NCBI GenBank assembly: GCA_009760855.2
Contig: WPIO01000021.1
Span: 4,950,001-5,014,000 of the forward strand
Reading direction: 5' to 3'
DNA: 64,000 nucleotides
From: Cristatella mucedo
Taxonomy: Eukaryota > Bryozoa > Phylactolaemata > Cristatellidae
Positions 12,524 to 26,619 of this stretch are shown in pieces. The notes under the pieces were generated by a model. The model ran no database searches and was not told the origin of the DNA. It saw only the letters and a list, made by a program, of their open reading frames with translations. The translations under genes and the position numbers were made by a program. The stretch's first letter is position 1. Each line of letters opens with the position of its first letter.

Positions 12524-13307
12524 CTGAAACCGATGCCTTGGCAGCGGGCTTGCGGCAAGACGAATTCTCTTCGACTGCACCTGCAGCCATCAGAGCAGCA
12601 GCAGCCGCCACTGAAACTCTGCTCGCCGCGAGCAAAGCGTCCGCCGATGAGCGGCTGCTGGCTGCTGCTTCGCCGGCCTCGTCAACACCGGCAGCGGCGG
12701 CAGGCACGGCAACGAACGACGGCTCCTGCACGAACGGCACTGCCGGCCAGCCGGGAGTGAGCGGAGAGCGGAGAGAGTGTGCCAGAGAGCTGCCCGCCAG
12801 CTCGAGCGAGCTCAGCAGGCGCCGCTTGTCCCGTGCCAGCCACGAGGCATCGAGCTGCGAGTGGCCGCCGTCGGCCGCCACCGCTGTGGTAGCAGCGGTG
12901 GCAGCCGACGGAGGCTGCTGCTGCTGCGGCCATGCCGGCCACTGGTCGGAGCACAGCATCTGCCGATTCCACTCCATCGTGCAGACGACGGCGCTCGCCG
13001 GACAGACGGCCAGATGCCGAGCCAGGTGGCAGCGGCGCACGACGGCGCTGCAACCATACTCGCGGTTGGCGCATGGCGCCGAGGCCAGCGAGCAGAGAAG
13101 GGCGTGCTCGGCTGCCTTGCAGGCATGGTAACGAGCGCCGCAGCCGAGCGCACAGTCCAACTGCGCGCAGCCCCCGCCGCTGCCGAGTCGCTCGGCGGCG
13201 GCCGATGACGCTGCTTGCTCTGACGGTGAGAGCCCGGCAGGCTGGCAGTGACGGCTCACGCACCGCAGGCAGTGCGCATGGTCGTCGTCGTCGGGGCGAA
13301 CGTCCAT
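12524..13307 (-). CDS. FBXO30: FBXO30/FBXO40-like F-box protein, N-terminal exon
   Basis: The start is the ATG at 13307 (MDVRPDDDDHAHCLRCVSRH). The HC-x2-C-x3-HC opening is the typical N-terminus of FBXO30/40. Residues about 50-110 form the TRAF-type zinc-finger region: CALGCGARYHACKAAEHALL, then CANREYGCSAVVRRCHLARH, then CPASAVVCTMEWNR, which is highly characteristic of the family. After it come poly-Gln/Ala-rich low-complexity sequence and a short WLARDKRRLLSSLELAG helix resembling the family's conserved segment after the fingers. The exon has 784 nt and ends in phase 1, in register with the next exon. The DNA is GC-rich and long antisense frames overlap it; these are composition effects. 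Confidence 0.85.
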
Positions 13308-15084
13308 GGTCCTTCCGCCTAGGGTGCGACAAGGTGCACAACGATGCGCGGTCGGTGCCGGCTCATCGTGAGCCACTCCCTCTTTGCAGTAGGGCGAGTG
13401 AGGTGATGCAGGCATGAACGATGGCTGTACATCAAAGCAGGATACCAGCAACAGCAGTGAAAAAATGCTACCCTTGTTGGCAACATACGACCGATGTAAG
13501 GGCGGTCATGCGAGAACTGCTCTCATTTCGGAATCTTCTATGCATGCTCTTGCACAGGTATGTGCACGTACGCACAAGCGCACGAGCTCCCACTCACACA
13601 CACACACGCGCACACACACGCGCACACACACACACGCACGCGCACACACGCACATGGATATATGTAGGTGTATCTGCTGGAACTAAAGCCATAGTCATGG
13701 AAGCTTAGCATTGGCAGCATAGCAAATGCACTCACTGTGAAAAGCATAGCCAGCCCATAAGAGCCTGGCTGGAGCTGTGTGCGATGACGCTAAAAGCCGC
13801 GGGCAACCAGAAGAAACCCGATCGGCATTTTTGAGTGCGTGCGGTAAAGACCGTTGGCAACAGAAACTTTTGCTCTTCAGCCAATAGACTGTGGAACTCA
13901 CTTCACAATTCTTACGCCACGACATCTATTCTCCTGCTGCCGACTGTGGCACATCCTTTCCAGCCATCCTGAGTTGCTACTTCCCCTTCCACATGGCACC
14001 GAGCCTAGCGACTGCTTCCCTCATCGCCACGAAGTTTAATGGTAAAGTAAAATAAAAGAGAATGACTGACGATAATAGCTGCTGGCACCGTACAGACTCC
14101 AGGTAAAACTGGCAGCCCCACAGCACAGGCAGCCAAAATTGGCTGATACACTATGCTGCACCAGCAGAAAGGCATCACCACTGTTTATGGGCATCAGTAC
14201 AAGCTCTATCTATGGGCTCAGTGGAAGCAGCAGCAGAGACTGGTGCTCGGACCGCGACTCAGCACTCATGTCGGCGCTAGCAGCACGGAGCAAGTCGGGT
14301 CTCTGATTTGGTTATCGCACCGAAAGATATCGGACTGCATGCAAAGTAGCTATCGGCACCAGTAGGACACATCGGGTTCACAGCGCTAGGCTCGACGCAC
14401 TGTGAGATCAGGCACGGAGCTTCCGGTAGACGGATCACCCGAAGGGCCCGGCCAAAACCATCGAGCCGGGTGGCACGGGGCGGCAGCACTTCCAACATCC
14501 TCCTGCCAGGCCAGCGATGCTCCGAGGCAAACAGGGCCTGACAAGCTCATTATGGTGTACATCAGTCAACACTCAGAAAAACCAATCACAGCCCCGGATG
14601 GACTCTACAAAGGGGCATGCTAATTTTTAGCCAGGAAGCTCAGCTGGCAGTCAACCTCCCCTGCCACCCCCCCCCCCGATGGGAACTACGACAAGTTATT
14701 AAGGTACGGATTGTCACCCACCGAACAGCGATCAGCCGGAAGACCAGTCGATAGATATCTTCTCACCGAAGCTTTTCTACTCTCGGGAGTCCTCGGCCAG
14801 AGAAAAGCAACGGAGCAGACATCACGCAGCCTGGCGATGGCGTGGCCTGGCGGCCAAGGCGCTATGCTTGAAAAAATAACTCAAGTGAAAACTTGCATGA
14901 TCCTGCTCAAAGGTTCAGATGCATCAAACCTCCCAATCTACCTGACCACATCAATCTTGGAATGCCCTCAAGGGTCTTAACCAAGTGTTAAGAAGCTCAC
15001 ACTTCACGAACGAGGTCGAGGGTTCAAGTGGGAGTGACATCTGCTAAATGTATATAATATAAATAACAAAAATGTATAATTATA
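13308..15084. other. 5' flank of the FBXO30-like gene; (CA)n tract at 13593-13657
   Basis: No gene recognised. It contains a CA microsatellite, a C-run near 14668-14679 and otherwise unique-looking DNA. The promoter or 5' UTR of the - strand F-box gene should lie near 13310-13450 but I see no diagnostic element. Confidence 0.4.
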
Positions 15085-15243
15085 ATTCATTTGCATAGCA
15101 CCCTGAGAGAACTTAAATCTCTATTCAGGCTCTTCACATTTGCCTCGGGGCTCGAGCCTGCGACCTCGGTCATCAAATACATTCACCTTGACCTTGGTCG
15201 ACCTAGGTCGAGGTGAGCACCTTAACCACGGCTAAGACTCTTC
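15085..15243 (-). repeat. SINE family B copy
   Basis: Reverse orientation: GCATAGCACCCTGAGAGAACTTAAATCTC (the LINE-like 3' end), then an inverted B-box (GGGGCTCGAGCCTGCGACCT) and an A-box-side end AACCACGGCTAAG. Same family as the forward copy at 17243. Confidence 0.75.
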
Positions 15244-16879
15244 TACCGCAATAGAAATAGGGCTCTTGGAATCAGCCGACCTTGACTTTTACTAAATCCA
15301 AGCAACGAACTGGTGCTACAGACCGCCAGGGGGCGATTGGCGTCAGCTGACAGGCAAAACAAACTACAGCCGGCCACACTTGGGCCTTATTCATCAGGTT
15401 CCGATGCCATGACACTCACCAACAGGCCAAGCTCGATCGCCCAGCCAAATGAGCGCAGCCAGTGACAGAGCCACCAGAGCGAATGCAGAACCGGCCTAGG
15501 GGAATCGATGTGCAGCCAGCAAGGTGGAACTGCAGTATGTCGGCCTCTCATGGTCACACGGTATTGATAGCCACTGCCGACATGGTGTTGGTAGCCACAG
15601 ACGCTGCCATTACCTACGTGCAGCTGAACGAGGACAGTCACAATTTTCTGCTACAAGTCTCTAGGTAGAGATGGGGCTGTAGACGCTCGAGACCGCTGCC
15701 CCCGTGGAATTGACCCGGATGCCAAGTACCGAGTTCGAATTACAAGTCCATTCGACGAAATACATATCATCTAGCACCATTGACTGGCACGAAATGCCGG
15801 TAGCAGCTATGACCATTGTTCCGTCCAAGCTGATATTAAGTAAAGAAAGCACAGAATGGAGCAGCCGCAGCAGCAGTGCTTGGTGAACACGTTTCACTTC
15901 TGCCCACCCATCTGCACCCACCACCTTGCCGAACCGAATCGGCACTTGCACCCACAGAGACCTGGTCAGCCCCAGGCCCGATTCCGATATCATAACGTTT
16001 TGGCAGCAGCCGATTGTGATATGTTTGAGACTATTTATGCTTAACGTCATGCTGTTTCCTCATCAGTTTAAGAGACTTGGGAGCTGCATCAAAATACTTT
16101 GCTGGTACAACAAGAGGTCGTGCTAACTCTATCCAAGTCGTGAGAGTCACGAGAAAGCCAATTATAAGTGTGGCTAGTGAGTGTGCGCAGGCTTGTTGCA
16201 GACTAGAGTAACCGGATGAATGGATAGACAGAGCCGTTCGGAAAGCCGTCCCGGCTTGCCTGTAGCCAGCCAATGGCGGTCCACAGTAGATGTAGGATGT
16301 AAAAGAGCTCGGGGCTGCCGACCGATGGCTCCACCTTTCGCATAGAATAAGTAGGCCAATACTGTGTACATCCGATTACATAAGCCTATAACATGCTAGG
16401 CCGCGAGCAAGACCTCACAACTCGATTGCTGGGTTTTGCTGCTATCTAGAAAGAGGCTGATTGAATAGCTGCCCCCCCCTTTGCAGCTGTGTCGTGGCAG
16501 CTGAGAGGGAGCTGCGCAGTTCACTCACAGCTCGGGCCAGCTCAGATGCCCAGCCAGAATTTGGCCTTGCCGAGGTATCAGCCCACGGTCAATACGTAAA
16601 AAGATCATTTCAAAGGAAAAAACACTCGAGCCCACCTCCAGCTTACCACCTGTGGCCACCCAAGCCAAGCAAACAATGTAGTCGTGTTCAAACCAGCGAA
16701 GCAGGACCCCACGAGCCGGTGGATTGCTATCACAAAGCCCCTCTTGGATACCTTGAATACCAGGGGTAGCCGATCTAATTGGCAGCCAGCATGAACGGCA
16801 GCTAAGAGTAATTTGTCGAATCAGGAAAAATGCTCTCAACCTTGCCAGAGAAACCAATCATGGGAAGGCTAATAAAGGT
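15244..16879. other. Unassigned intergenic DNA
   Basis: Several medium-length open frames occur on both strands, but none shows a recognisable domain, splice structure or codon pattern. I see nothing else. Confidence 0.35.
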
Positions 16880-16992
16880 CAAGGCTGATTTAACTGCCTC
16901 ATTTGTACAGGGGCAAAAGAGCCTTAACGGCTACCACTACAGGTTGCAGTGTGCAATAAAGGATCGCCCACTGCACAACTCAAACCCCCCTC
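16880..16992 (-). repeat. SINE family A copy
   Basis: Good match: GATTTAACTGCCTCATTTGTACAGGGGCAAAAGAGCCTTAACGGC, then TTGCAGTGTGCAATAAAGGATCGCCCACTGC and a decayed inverted B-box. Confidence 0.75.
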
Positions 16993-17242
16993 AAGCAGCA
17001 TTCACACGGTCGATCTTGCTTCAGTCTTCGGTGCACACGTCAACGAGACTGGGGTGGCAGCCTGATACCCATTGAAGACCGACAAATATCGATGAGGCTG
17101 CACACAGTTCTACTTCCTAGCCAAGGCCAAGAGAGAGTGAAGAGCCAAGCGAGCCACGAGCGAACGACCAATCATGGGGGCAGAGGTCACGGACAAGCCT
17201 TTGTTGCTTTGAAGGGCATGGCTAACGACTTCTCCGCCCTAG

Positions 17243-17367
17243 TTTGGCCCAGGAGTAGAGCGCTTGCCTTTGACCGCGCGTAGACGGTGGGTTCGAGTCC
17301 TGCTGCATACATGAAGCGCCAGGGTTGAGATTAAGTTCTCTCGGGGCGCTATGCAAATGATTTAGAT
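17243..17367 (+). repeat. SINE family B, forward copy with tRNA-like promoter
   Basis: The head carries an A-box-like GGCCCAGGAGTAGAGCGC and a near-perfect B-box (GGTTCGAGTCC), so it derives from a tRNA and would be transcribed by RNA polymerase III. The tail (GAAGCGCC...GATTAAGTTCTCTCGGGGCGCT) matches the 3' end of the LINE in this window (see 51340-51400). A pair sharing a 3' end is how SINEs are mobilised by LINE machinery. Confidence 0.8.
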
Positions 17368-17805
17368 TTTTACACAGCTACAGCATCCTAACTCCGGCTA
17401 CACGGATCTGGTCCATAGCCATGCTGCTCTGGTTCATGCGCTACAAAAGGATTAAAATTAAGTGCAGCCTCATCATCATAGCCATCGTTTGTAGATAGTG
17501 TTGCTAGATACACATTACTATGAAGGCTACCAGTTCAGTACTTCAAAAGCTGAACATCTGACACATACCTACCCTCACACCAATCATCTGCACAAATGCA
17601 GAATAGCTAAACTCTCCCGAGAGGAGACTACTCGGCTTCTGGGTGCAGGCACCTGGTTCACCAGCCTGCCTACGACACTAGTCCTGGTTAATGTCACGAC
17701 CGGTTGCAGCAAATATCGGGTAAAACAAAAATTCTTGCTTGGTCGAGGGTAGAGCCCCATCTTATCGTCTATTTTTTTCAAAAAGTGACACACACACACA
17801 TATAT

Positions 17806-17942
17806 GATTATTTGCATAGCGCCCTAAGAGAATTCAGGTGCCTGATCATAAGCCACGGGGTTCACACGACCTCGGTCATCACATACATTCATTCAACTTG
17901 ACCGGCCGGAGCGAGCACCTTGACCACTAGGCCAAACCAGCG
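17806..17942 (-). repeat. SINE family B copy
   Basis: Begins TTTGCATAGCGCCCTAAGAGAATT (3' end in reverse), passes ACGACCTCGGTCATCACATACATTCA and ends ACCACTAGGCCAAACCAG, matching the reverse complement of the head at 17243. Confidence 0.75.
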
Positions 17943-20900
17943 TCCTTGTCCCACCTGTCTTACACAGCCCTGGCAGCTTGGATAGTTAGTACTAAGCAAA
18001 CAAGTTTGTTAAAACGTCAGCAGATGTCTAGAACTGTAGCTGATGCATGCTATGGATTGATTACATCGTGCAGTCGATGCAACATCAAAATAACCACAGC
18101 AGCTGACTGGCTATAAAAAGCCTGCCTCAAACTCGGCCACATTACCACAGTACGTTTTAAGACGTAACATCAGTCCAAAGGCTGCACTCGGTCACTATTG
18201 AGTGTATGCCCCCACCCAACGAGCAAGTGAATAGATCTGGGCATCGATGACAATGTCACTTGCATGCACTGGCAATAGATCTTTCATCTGACATTTGGAA
18301 CTCTATAATGGGGATTGCATCCTCGTGTGTTCTCCGGGAAAGTGCTACCACGGGCCAGAGAGACCCTCAACTCATCCAGGCTAAATGCTTTTTGTGGCAG
18401 AGCAGGTCGACCGGCATAGTAAAAGAGAATAGAAGTTGTGTAGTGAGGCTAACTCGTCTAGTCTTACTAGTCTAACTAGTCTTACTCGTCTGCAACTTAG
18501 CACGCTTTCTGCCCCAACGAACCTTTAAATGCTGCATCGACAGCTTCCTGTTTTTCACTGCTTCATGCACCTAATCTACAGCAAGAGAGCATGGTGGATA
18601 TTGGGAACCATTGGTCCATGCAATACAAGCTTGCATTCCATGCCAAACCCTGCAGACCATAAAGATCCACTCCAAGGGAACGGCCACTGTAAACAAGCTC
18701 GACTCACGAGCACGACCTGCTCTTTGATCTGCATGCCACTGCAGCAGCATGACCAACCTATGCGCCGGGCGTGACTATCGTGTTCACCAATATTATTTAA
18801 TACATACATACATTAATACATACGATTACTGTATACAGCCGTATGAACGTATAATAGGGGTACACGAAGACTGGAGGAATCTTTGAAGCTCAACTGCTGC
18901 TGCAATCAAGGTTCCGAAACAGAAGTCATTTCATACTCAGGCAATCGAACGGATCAATCCAATTAAGCACTAAACAGCTTGTCAAGCTAATACCAGATTC
19001 CTGTGAACACACTGCAGCGAAATTAGATGTCTCGAACATGCAGCAGATAACTTGGCGATGCAGACGGCTCAGCAGTCACTTCGCTTCATTACTCTCACGT
19101 GGCGCCAGGTATCTCTCTCTCTCTCTCCAAGCTACAGTCCCTGGGCTACCGCTTAGGCAGCAGTTGATCTAAATAAAGTCTAGCGCCACAAAAATCTGCA
19201 CTGCTTTCAGTCAGCAGAAAACACGCACAAAAGCTACACACACACACACACACACACTTACCAGCTCACGCTCCTCCGGTCGTCAATGCACCGGTCAGCC
19301 TCCTACCTACACGCTGACAAGGCCTGCAATGGAAACGTCGTTGGATGAGCATAGTGTGCACCATTCCATCAAACTTGTCCCACGCTACCCGAGGTACCTA
19401 TCCCAATAGAACTGCAAGAGCAGCGCGATCGACTACAAAGAAAACACATTCGGGCTCCGATGTCCGTGCACCTAGCACCGGAGCGAGTCTTCTCTGTTGT
19501 TACATCAGCGTCCTTTTAAGGAACGCCAACTATAGGTTTAACAGCAGTAATGCATGGCAAAAATCCGTTCCGGTAGGCTTGGCCCTCGTCGGCTGCTGAA
19601 TACACGACGCCACGAGCTGAAATCGTCGGGAAGTCGGAGGCGCCAGCAACGATCACAAGGAGCCTAGTATGAATCACGAGAGCAAATGCAACCGTTCATC
19701 TCCCGCCGCGACAAAGCCCAACGCTCAGAGATATCGACAGTAGCACAAAATTCCCAACAGCTCCGCTGGAGCGAATGCTATGAGCGGCATGGCTCTCTAC
19801 GCACAGCGGATGGGAGCAGCGGCCGCCGGCGGAAAGCCAAACGGTAGCCGAAAAGAGGTCGAATAGCGCTCCGCCAGCCTCCCGGCGCCCTCCTTCACAC
19901 GCAGCTAGATAGCCAAGAACTCACGCTTGCATGGTCTGGCAGCCCGTTGATCCTGGAAAAGGGAGACATAGGCCGGCAATGGTTACCGGTGTAGAGTCGT
20001 CGGCTGGAGCCCGAACCCCGCAGCTCCCACGTGACTGTATTGCGAGCGTGCCGGAAAATCCCGAGCCCCGCCCTTCACACGCCGTCCAGCCGGTCGCTCA
20101 GTCAGCTGAGCGCGAGAACGCTGGAGTTGACGTCATGCAAATATGCCGGATACGATGCAACCTTCAGCGGTATTTAACCCTCGGCCAATACTCGAGAAGA
20201 ACGCCCTCCAGCACATCCCTGGCGCCATAATCAATCCAAGTGGCCACTCAGCCTCGCAAGGACGCCGTACTGACACATCTCAGCTGCGCCAGCCAGCAGC
20301 GCAGCGACGTCTCGACTATAAAAAAAAAACCTTTAAAACCTTGCTGCCTTGACTTAGCGTCCGGTGGCATTCCTGTTTCCGGGAGTGATACTCTGGCGAA
20401 AATATAGTATCTATCCTTGCTCAATCATTAATAGAGCGACATATGGCAGTGTAACAAACTTTACAGTGTATATTATTAATATTATAATTGTTCTTAATAT
20501 ATATAACCGCAACTTTCCTAAGCGCATGTACCCATAGCCATAGCCAGTATTAAACTAAGGACGGGCCATGCATCGGCTTTCCAAATAAAGCCAGAGTACT
20601 GGAAGTGAAAGGGCGTGCTGGCGACCGAGCGGTTCGACGGACACCTTTTGAGGCTGTCCACGGGGGTCGGTAAGGGCTTGGACCCCAAGAGACCCCCCTG
20701 CCTATGCCTACGTCGGCAATGCATTTTAATCCACTCGGGGATTGCAACACACAAAGTTTAGCTGTATGATAAGTCTCTGCCGGTAACCATGACCTCGCGA
20801 AGCCTTAGGGCGCGAACCGAGGCCGGCATCGCCGGAGACTCGGGAACACTGTCTCGTCGGCAGAAGCAACCGAAGAATTCGGCAGACATGCCGAATGGTT

Positions 20901-22460
20901 ACTGCAATTCTCCGAGAAACTGGCGACTAATCACCTTCAACGTAGTTTAGTTATCGTCGCACACAGCAACAGAACACCGGCCGACGACCAATACCACCCG
21001 TTTATTTCACTGCGCACCGAGCAGGGTGAAGCACTACTCTCTTCACCCCTCTCGCCCACCGGAGTCCCACTCGCCCACCAGCGTGTCCCCGCGACTCCTC
21101 TGTCACAGCAATTACTAACAGCGCATCCCGACCGCATACCACATCGAGTGTCACAGCCCACTCGTACAACAATCGGGGGCAGTCTAATCATTTAAACGTA
21201 AGCACGTTTACATAACTTACGCGCTACCAAAGCACGCTGCCAGCGCCACTGAGTTGAACAAAACGCAACAACGACCGCTGCGTCGAGCCCTGCTGCTTTT
21301 TGGAAAGTGCGGCTGCCGAAGATTCCCTAATATGCCCCTGAGCGACAGGTAGTTTTTCCGAGACAATTGGAACGGACGGATAGGTGCCCATCCAGCCTAC
21401 TCACTTCCTCAGCTGCCGACCCGATTCAGCCATGCATCTCTCACTTCCCTTTTCCTGCTCAAGATGACGTCTGCTGGCAGCCGCAAAAGCACCGAAAGCC
21501 GCCCAGGCTTTGATTGCGCGGGTCCTTTCGCTTTCGCTTTCGCTTTCGCCGCGGCGTCGGCTCCGGTCTCCGCCGCAGGGCGACGCGTTGCACGCGAGAG
21601 AAATGCGTAGCGAGAACGCCAGCGCCGCGATCGCGGCGCTGGCCACGCTCGGATAAGATCCGGGCAGCAGTAGATTATTGATGCGTGTGCTCAGCGACAA
21701 GCCGAATTCAGGAACCCGGCAGCCGCAATCTAGCTAGGGACGATTAATTCGACCGGCGCGTCATTGTGTGGCCCGCATTCAGTATCCCCCACCCCCACCC
21801 CCGGTACAGTTAAACAAGAGATATTTTATCGCGGACGCGTGCCATTGGTTGCCGCATGTGAACTCGAAGGCTCGCCTTTCTGGGAATACTGGGCAGCCTC
21901 ATCCATCCGCCTTGCGCGTTTTGTATAAGTTTGTCCTTCGGAGAAATTTTTCGCAAGCCGAGGTCATTGGCGTCGTAAGGTTCAATGTCTCGAATGCTTG
22001 CGAAGGCCCCTCCCCCGGTACATAATTATTCTGGGCGGTCATCCAAGCACTCGTTACGCGCTCTCCGCGAAGAGCTTACGTAGCAGCGGAGCGTAGATCC
22101 ATTTTGCGTGCATTCTTAGGTTAATATCGTAATAAATGAAGTGAATTTAAAATTAGGCATAAAAATGCTTTCATCCAGTGAAATTGGTGCCAGATAGCCC
22201 GTAAAAGTCTTCTCGTGAAATGTGCGCTCCACGAGTTAATGCACAGCTTTTGTTAGACGTAAGGGTAGCATGCCCCCATGCTGTGTAGGGGCACTATCGC
22301 TCGCAACGTGTATCTGTTACATATCAGAGTCTGGTGTAAGTACACGTCGTAACTTTTATCTATGCAAATTCACGACGGCCGCGCAGCCGCAGAGCACTTG
22401 GCTCCAGGTGGAAAGTAAAAAATTAGCTTGGCAGCATGGCCGGTAGAATAGGCGAACGTA

Positions 22461-22466
<6 letters not shown>
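17943..22466. other. Intergenic DNA, partly GC-rich, no gene recognised
   Basis: Includes short CT and CA runs (19110-19128, 19237-19258). About 19600-21700 is visibly richer in CG dinucleotides than its surroundings, which could mark a promoter or CpG-rich segment. The frames in it lack an ATG or any known domain. Confidence 0.35.

Positions 22467-22519
<53 letters not shown>
22467..22519. repeat. (AT)n microsatellite
   Basis: Uninterrupted alternating AT/TA run. Confidence 0.95.
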
Positions 22520-22523
<4 letters not shown>

Positions 22524-22756
22524 GAAGTGTGTAATTACATACATATGTAACAATGTGTATGCACATGTAACTATATATTGATAGGTCTCGGGCTACTCCA
22601 CTTTCTTATTTGTGTGCATAGATGTGTACAGGCAATAAATAACTTTTTTATATAACGATTTTCATCGCCAAGCAGAGTAGTTGAGCCTTGAAGTTAGACT
22701 TGCTTGACCAACAATAACTCGAGTAAAGTACCTTTTTTTAATGTATTCTTGTTTGG

Positions 22757-22832
22757 TTTTGGTGCAGTGGCCCAGCCAGTCACCTGATTTGAACCCAACC
22801 GACTATGGAACGCTATCTTCAGGCAGCTGATG
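22757..22832 (+). mobile_element. Tc1/mariner transposase scrap
   Basis: Encodes the sequence QWPSQSPDLNPT, the conserved block around the catalytic residue of Tc1-like transposases, in an otherwise decayed context. Confidence 0.6.
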
Positions 22833-23282
22833 CGTTTTGTTCGGCCTATGCCTTTAGCCGACATTTTCAACGACAGTCGCAGGACAGCGACAGCGAGAGA
22901 GGGTTGCATGCAGGAGGAATAGCAACTTTTGACGCCGATGCAAGCAGCAGCTTTCACCACATCTTAGCAAAGATTGTACACATTTGGGATTCACTGAGTT
23001 TATTCCATGCCAAGCCCATTAATGTCAGCTAGCAAACACAGCTGCATCTTTCTTGGCAGCAGCCAGAGTAATCAACAGGATATAAAGATTAGGAGACCAT
23101 TCAAGACACACCAGCACAGCACAACAGTCCTGGTAGCTGCTGCCTGCGGCTTCCTCGAGTTTCTATCAGGGGTTGAGGGCGCATGCGTATCACGCACGAG
23201 TACCCAGAGTCCCACACACAGCAGTCATAGTCCAAACGTGAGTCTAAAGCAGGCAGGCAGGCGAGAGATAACCGAGCTTTTT

Positions 23283-23465
<183 letters not shown>

Positions 23466-23614
23466 TTATATCAAAAGCAGACTGTGCAGGTTTCGCATGC
23501 TACTACGGATGGTGCTAGGGAGCAAGACTGCAGTTAAGATGTAGTGCACACAGACCTGAATTTAACAGCAAGGGATTTCTTTTTAGTAACAATTATAAAT
23601 GCACCTTGCAAACA

Positions 23615-23735
23615 AGAGTAGCTGAATCAACGCAGCTTAAGAGGAAAAGCTGGCATCACTGCGCTGTGACGCACCAAAGAATTGCCCAATTCAGGATTCG
23701 AACACACAGCTTGGGTCGCTAGTGGCAGCTACATG
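23615..23735 (-). repeat. SINE family A copy in GOT1 intron 8
   Basis: Degenerate: GCTGAATCAACGCAGC, AAAGAATTGCCCAATTCAGG, then an inverted B-box (GGATTCGAACAC) and GGGTCGCT. Confidence 0.65.
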
Positions 23736-24539
23736 GGCGTTTTTGGGGCACCGGACCGATATAAATCATTTGAAAATAATGCAATAAAAATCATCAGCAG
23801 AACAAGCACGGTTCATTCATCACACTGACTAGTCTATGAGGCCAGTTAAAAATGATGCATGCCTGTCTGTTGCTTCCGGTCAATCCATACAATAGGCATG
23901 GCTATACACTCACCATCACATACTCCTACTAAGTCATCCAACGAAAATCTGTTTGAAGTTCTTTCGTCATGAAATTTACATGAAGCCTTGAAAAACCCTT
24001 AGAAGAAAGTAATTTAATGATTAACTGCCGTGTTTTGATTACCCGAAGCTAATTGCTAAAGACCCGGAAGCCTCCTCAGCCTCTCCATCTAAAAAGAAAG
24101 TCCCAGCTCAGCCCGCATGTGTGGACTGAAGTTGCACTCATGCAATATGAAAAAAGTTACTCCCTACTTTGGATAACCATCATGAAGCTGCACGCCAAAG
24201 GCATGCAGCCGCCTACATGGGCTCATGAAAAATATTTACAGCCTGCACCAAAACAATGTACTCCAATTCTATCTGCACACGCACAAATAAGCCATGCACT
24301 TCCTGCATCGTACGTTCGACTGCAACAGCAGCACTGTATCGGAATAATAAAATATCCTCGATGCATTTCATATCTGCCCTCCTTCTTGTCAAAGGTCGTC
24401 ATAAGAATTTATCTAAACGACTTGTGGAGCCCATAAGTGAGAATGGCTGGTAGCAAACTTTTTAGTCGGATTCCCGTGACACCATTCAACTAGAGCTGCT
24501 CTCCTCTATTGGCTCATGACATCCTGGGTAACAATGGCT

Positions 24540-24660
24540 GTGGCAAGGTCGTGCAGCCTCGATCGCGCTTAACCTGCCAGCAGCTTTCGACACCATCGGT
24601 CAGAAGATGCTACCCGAGATGGTAACAGCAAACGGTCGCTGCCTGCAGCACTTCTGTATT
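24540..24660 (+). mobile_element. LINE reverse-transcriptase fragment in GOT1 intron 8
   Basis: Encodes ALNLPAAFDTIGQKML, the A motif region of non-LTR reverse transcriptases (L-D/N-x-x-x-AFDT-I-D/G), without flanking open frame. Confidence 0.55.
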
Positions 24661-24871
24661 GCGAGTCAGCTGCCAAAGCTCGCTGCTATATTCTGTATGC
24701 TATATGCTGTATTCCTGCTCAGCCTCCTGCTCACGCACAGCCGCAGGTAGCCATGAGAGATTTAAAAGCCCCATCGGCTGTCGAAAACGAACGAGTTGGT
24801 CATTCGTCAATACGTATCACATACGTTTCACATACGTTTCACAAACCAAGCCTGTGCATGCTAAGGCTATC

Positions 24872-24984
<113 letters not shown>

Positions 24985-25265
24985 TCCTTTGCTCTGGAGC
25001 AGCGTACTCTCCGGCTACAAATAGCCAACACCAGTGTGCACGCCACTTGCCAGCGTGCGTCCAATACAGCCGAAGTCCTGCTCACAACCCACATGAGGGG
25101 ATTACTTCATTCAAATTTCTTTCTTTCTCTTGCCACCACACCCCACAGAGGAGAAGGATGATGGTGCACGAATAAAAAAATAGTGCCGAGTGCAGCAACT
25201 TCCGTCGTTGCGGGCAGAATATACCGAACACGATGACAATCTTAGCAAGTGTCTATTCCCAGTCA

Positions 25266-26619
<1,354 letters not shown>

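Noticed and set aside
12682-13417. Several long frames antisense or out of frame to the F-box exon
   Set aside because: GC-rich DNA lacks stop codons; only one frame carries the FBXO30/40 zinc-finger signature.
21401-21700. Minus-strand frame with a hydrophobic stretch and a good splice donor at its end
   Set aside because: No ATG (begins at TTG), no recognisable domain and no partner exon; a first exon is possible but not supported.
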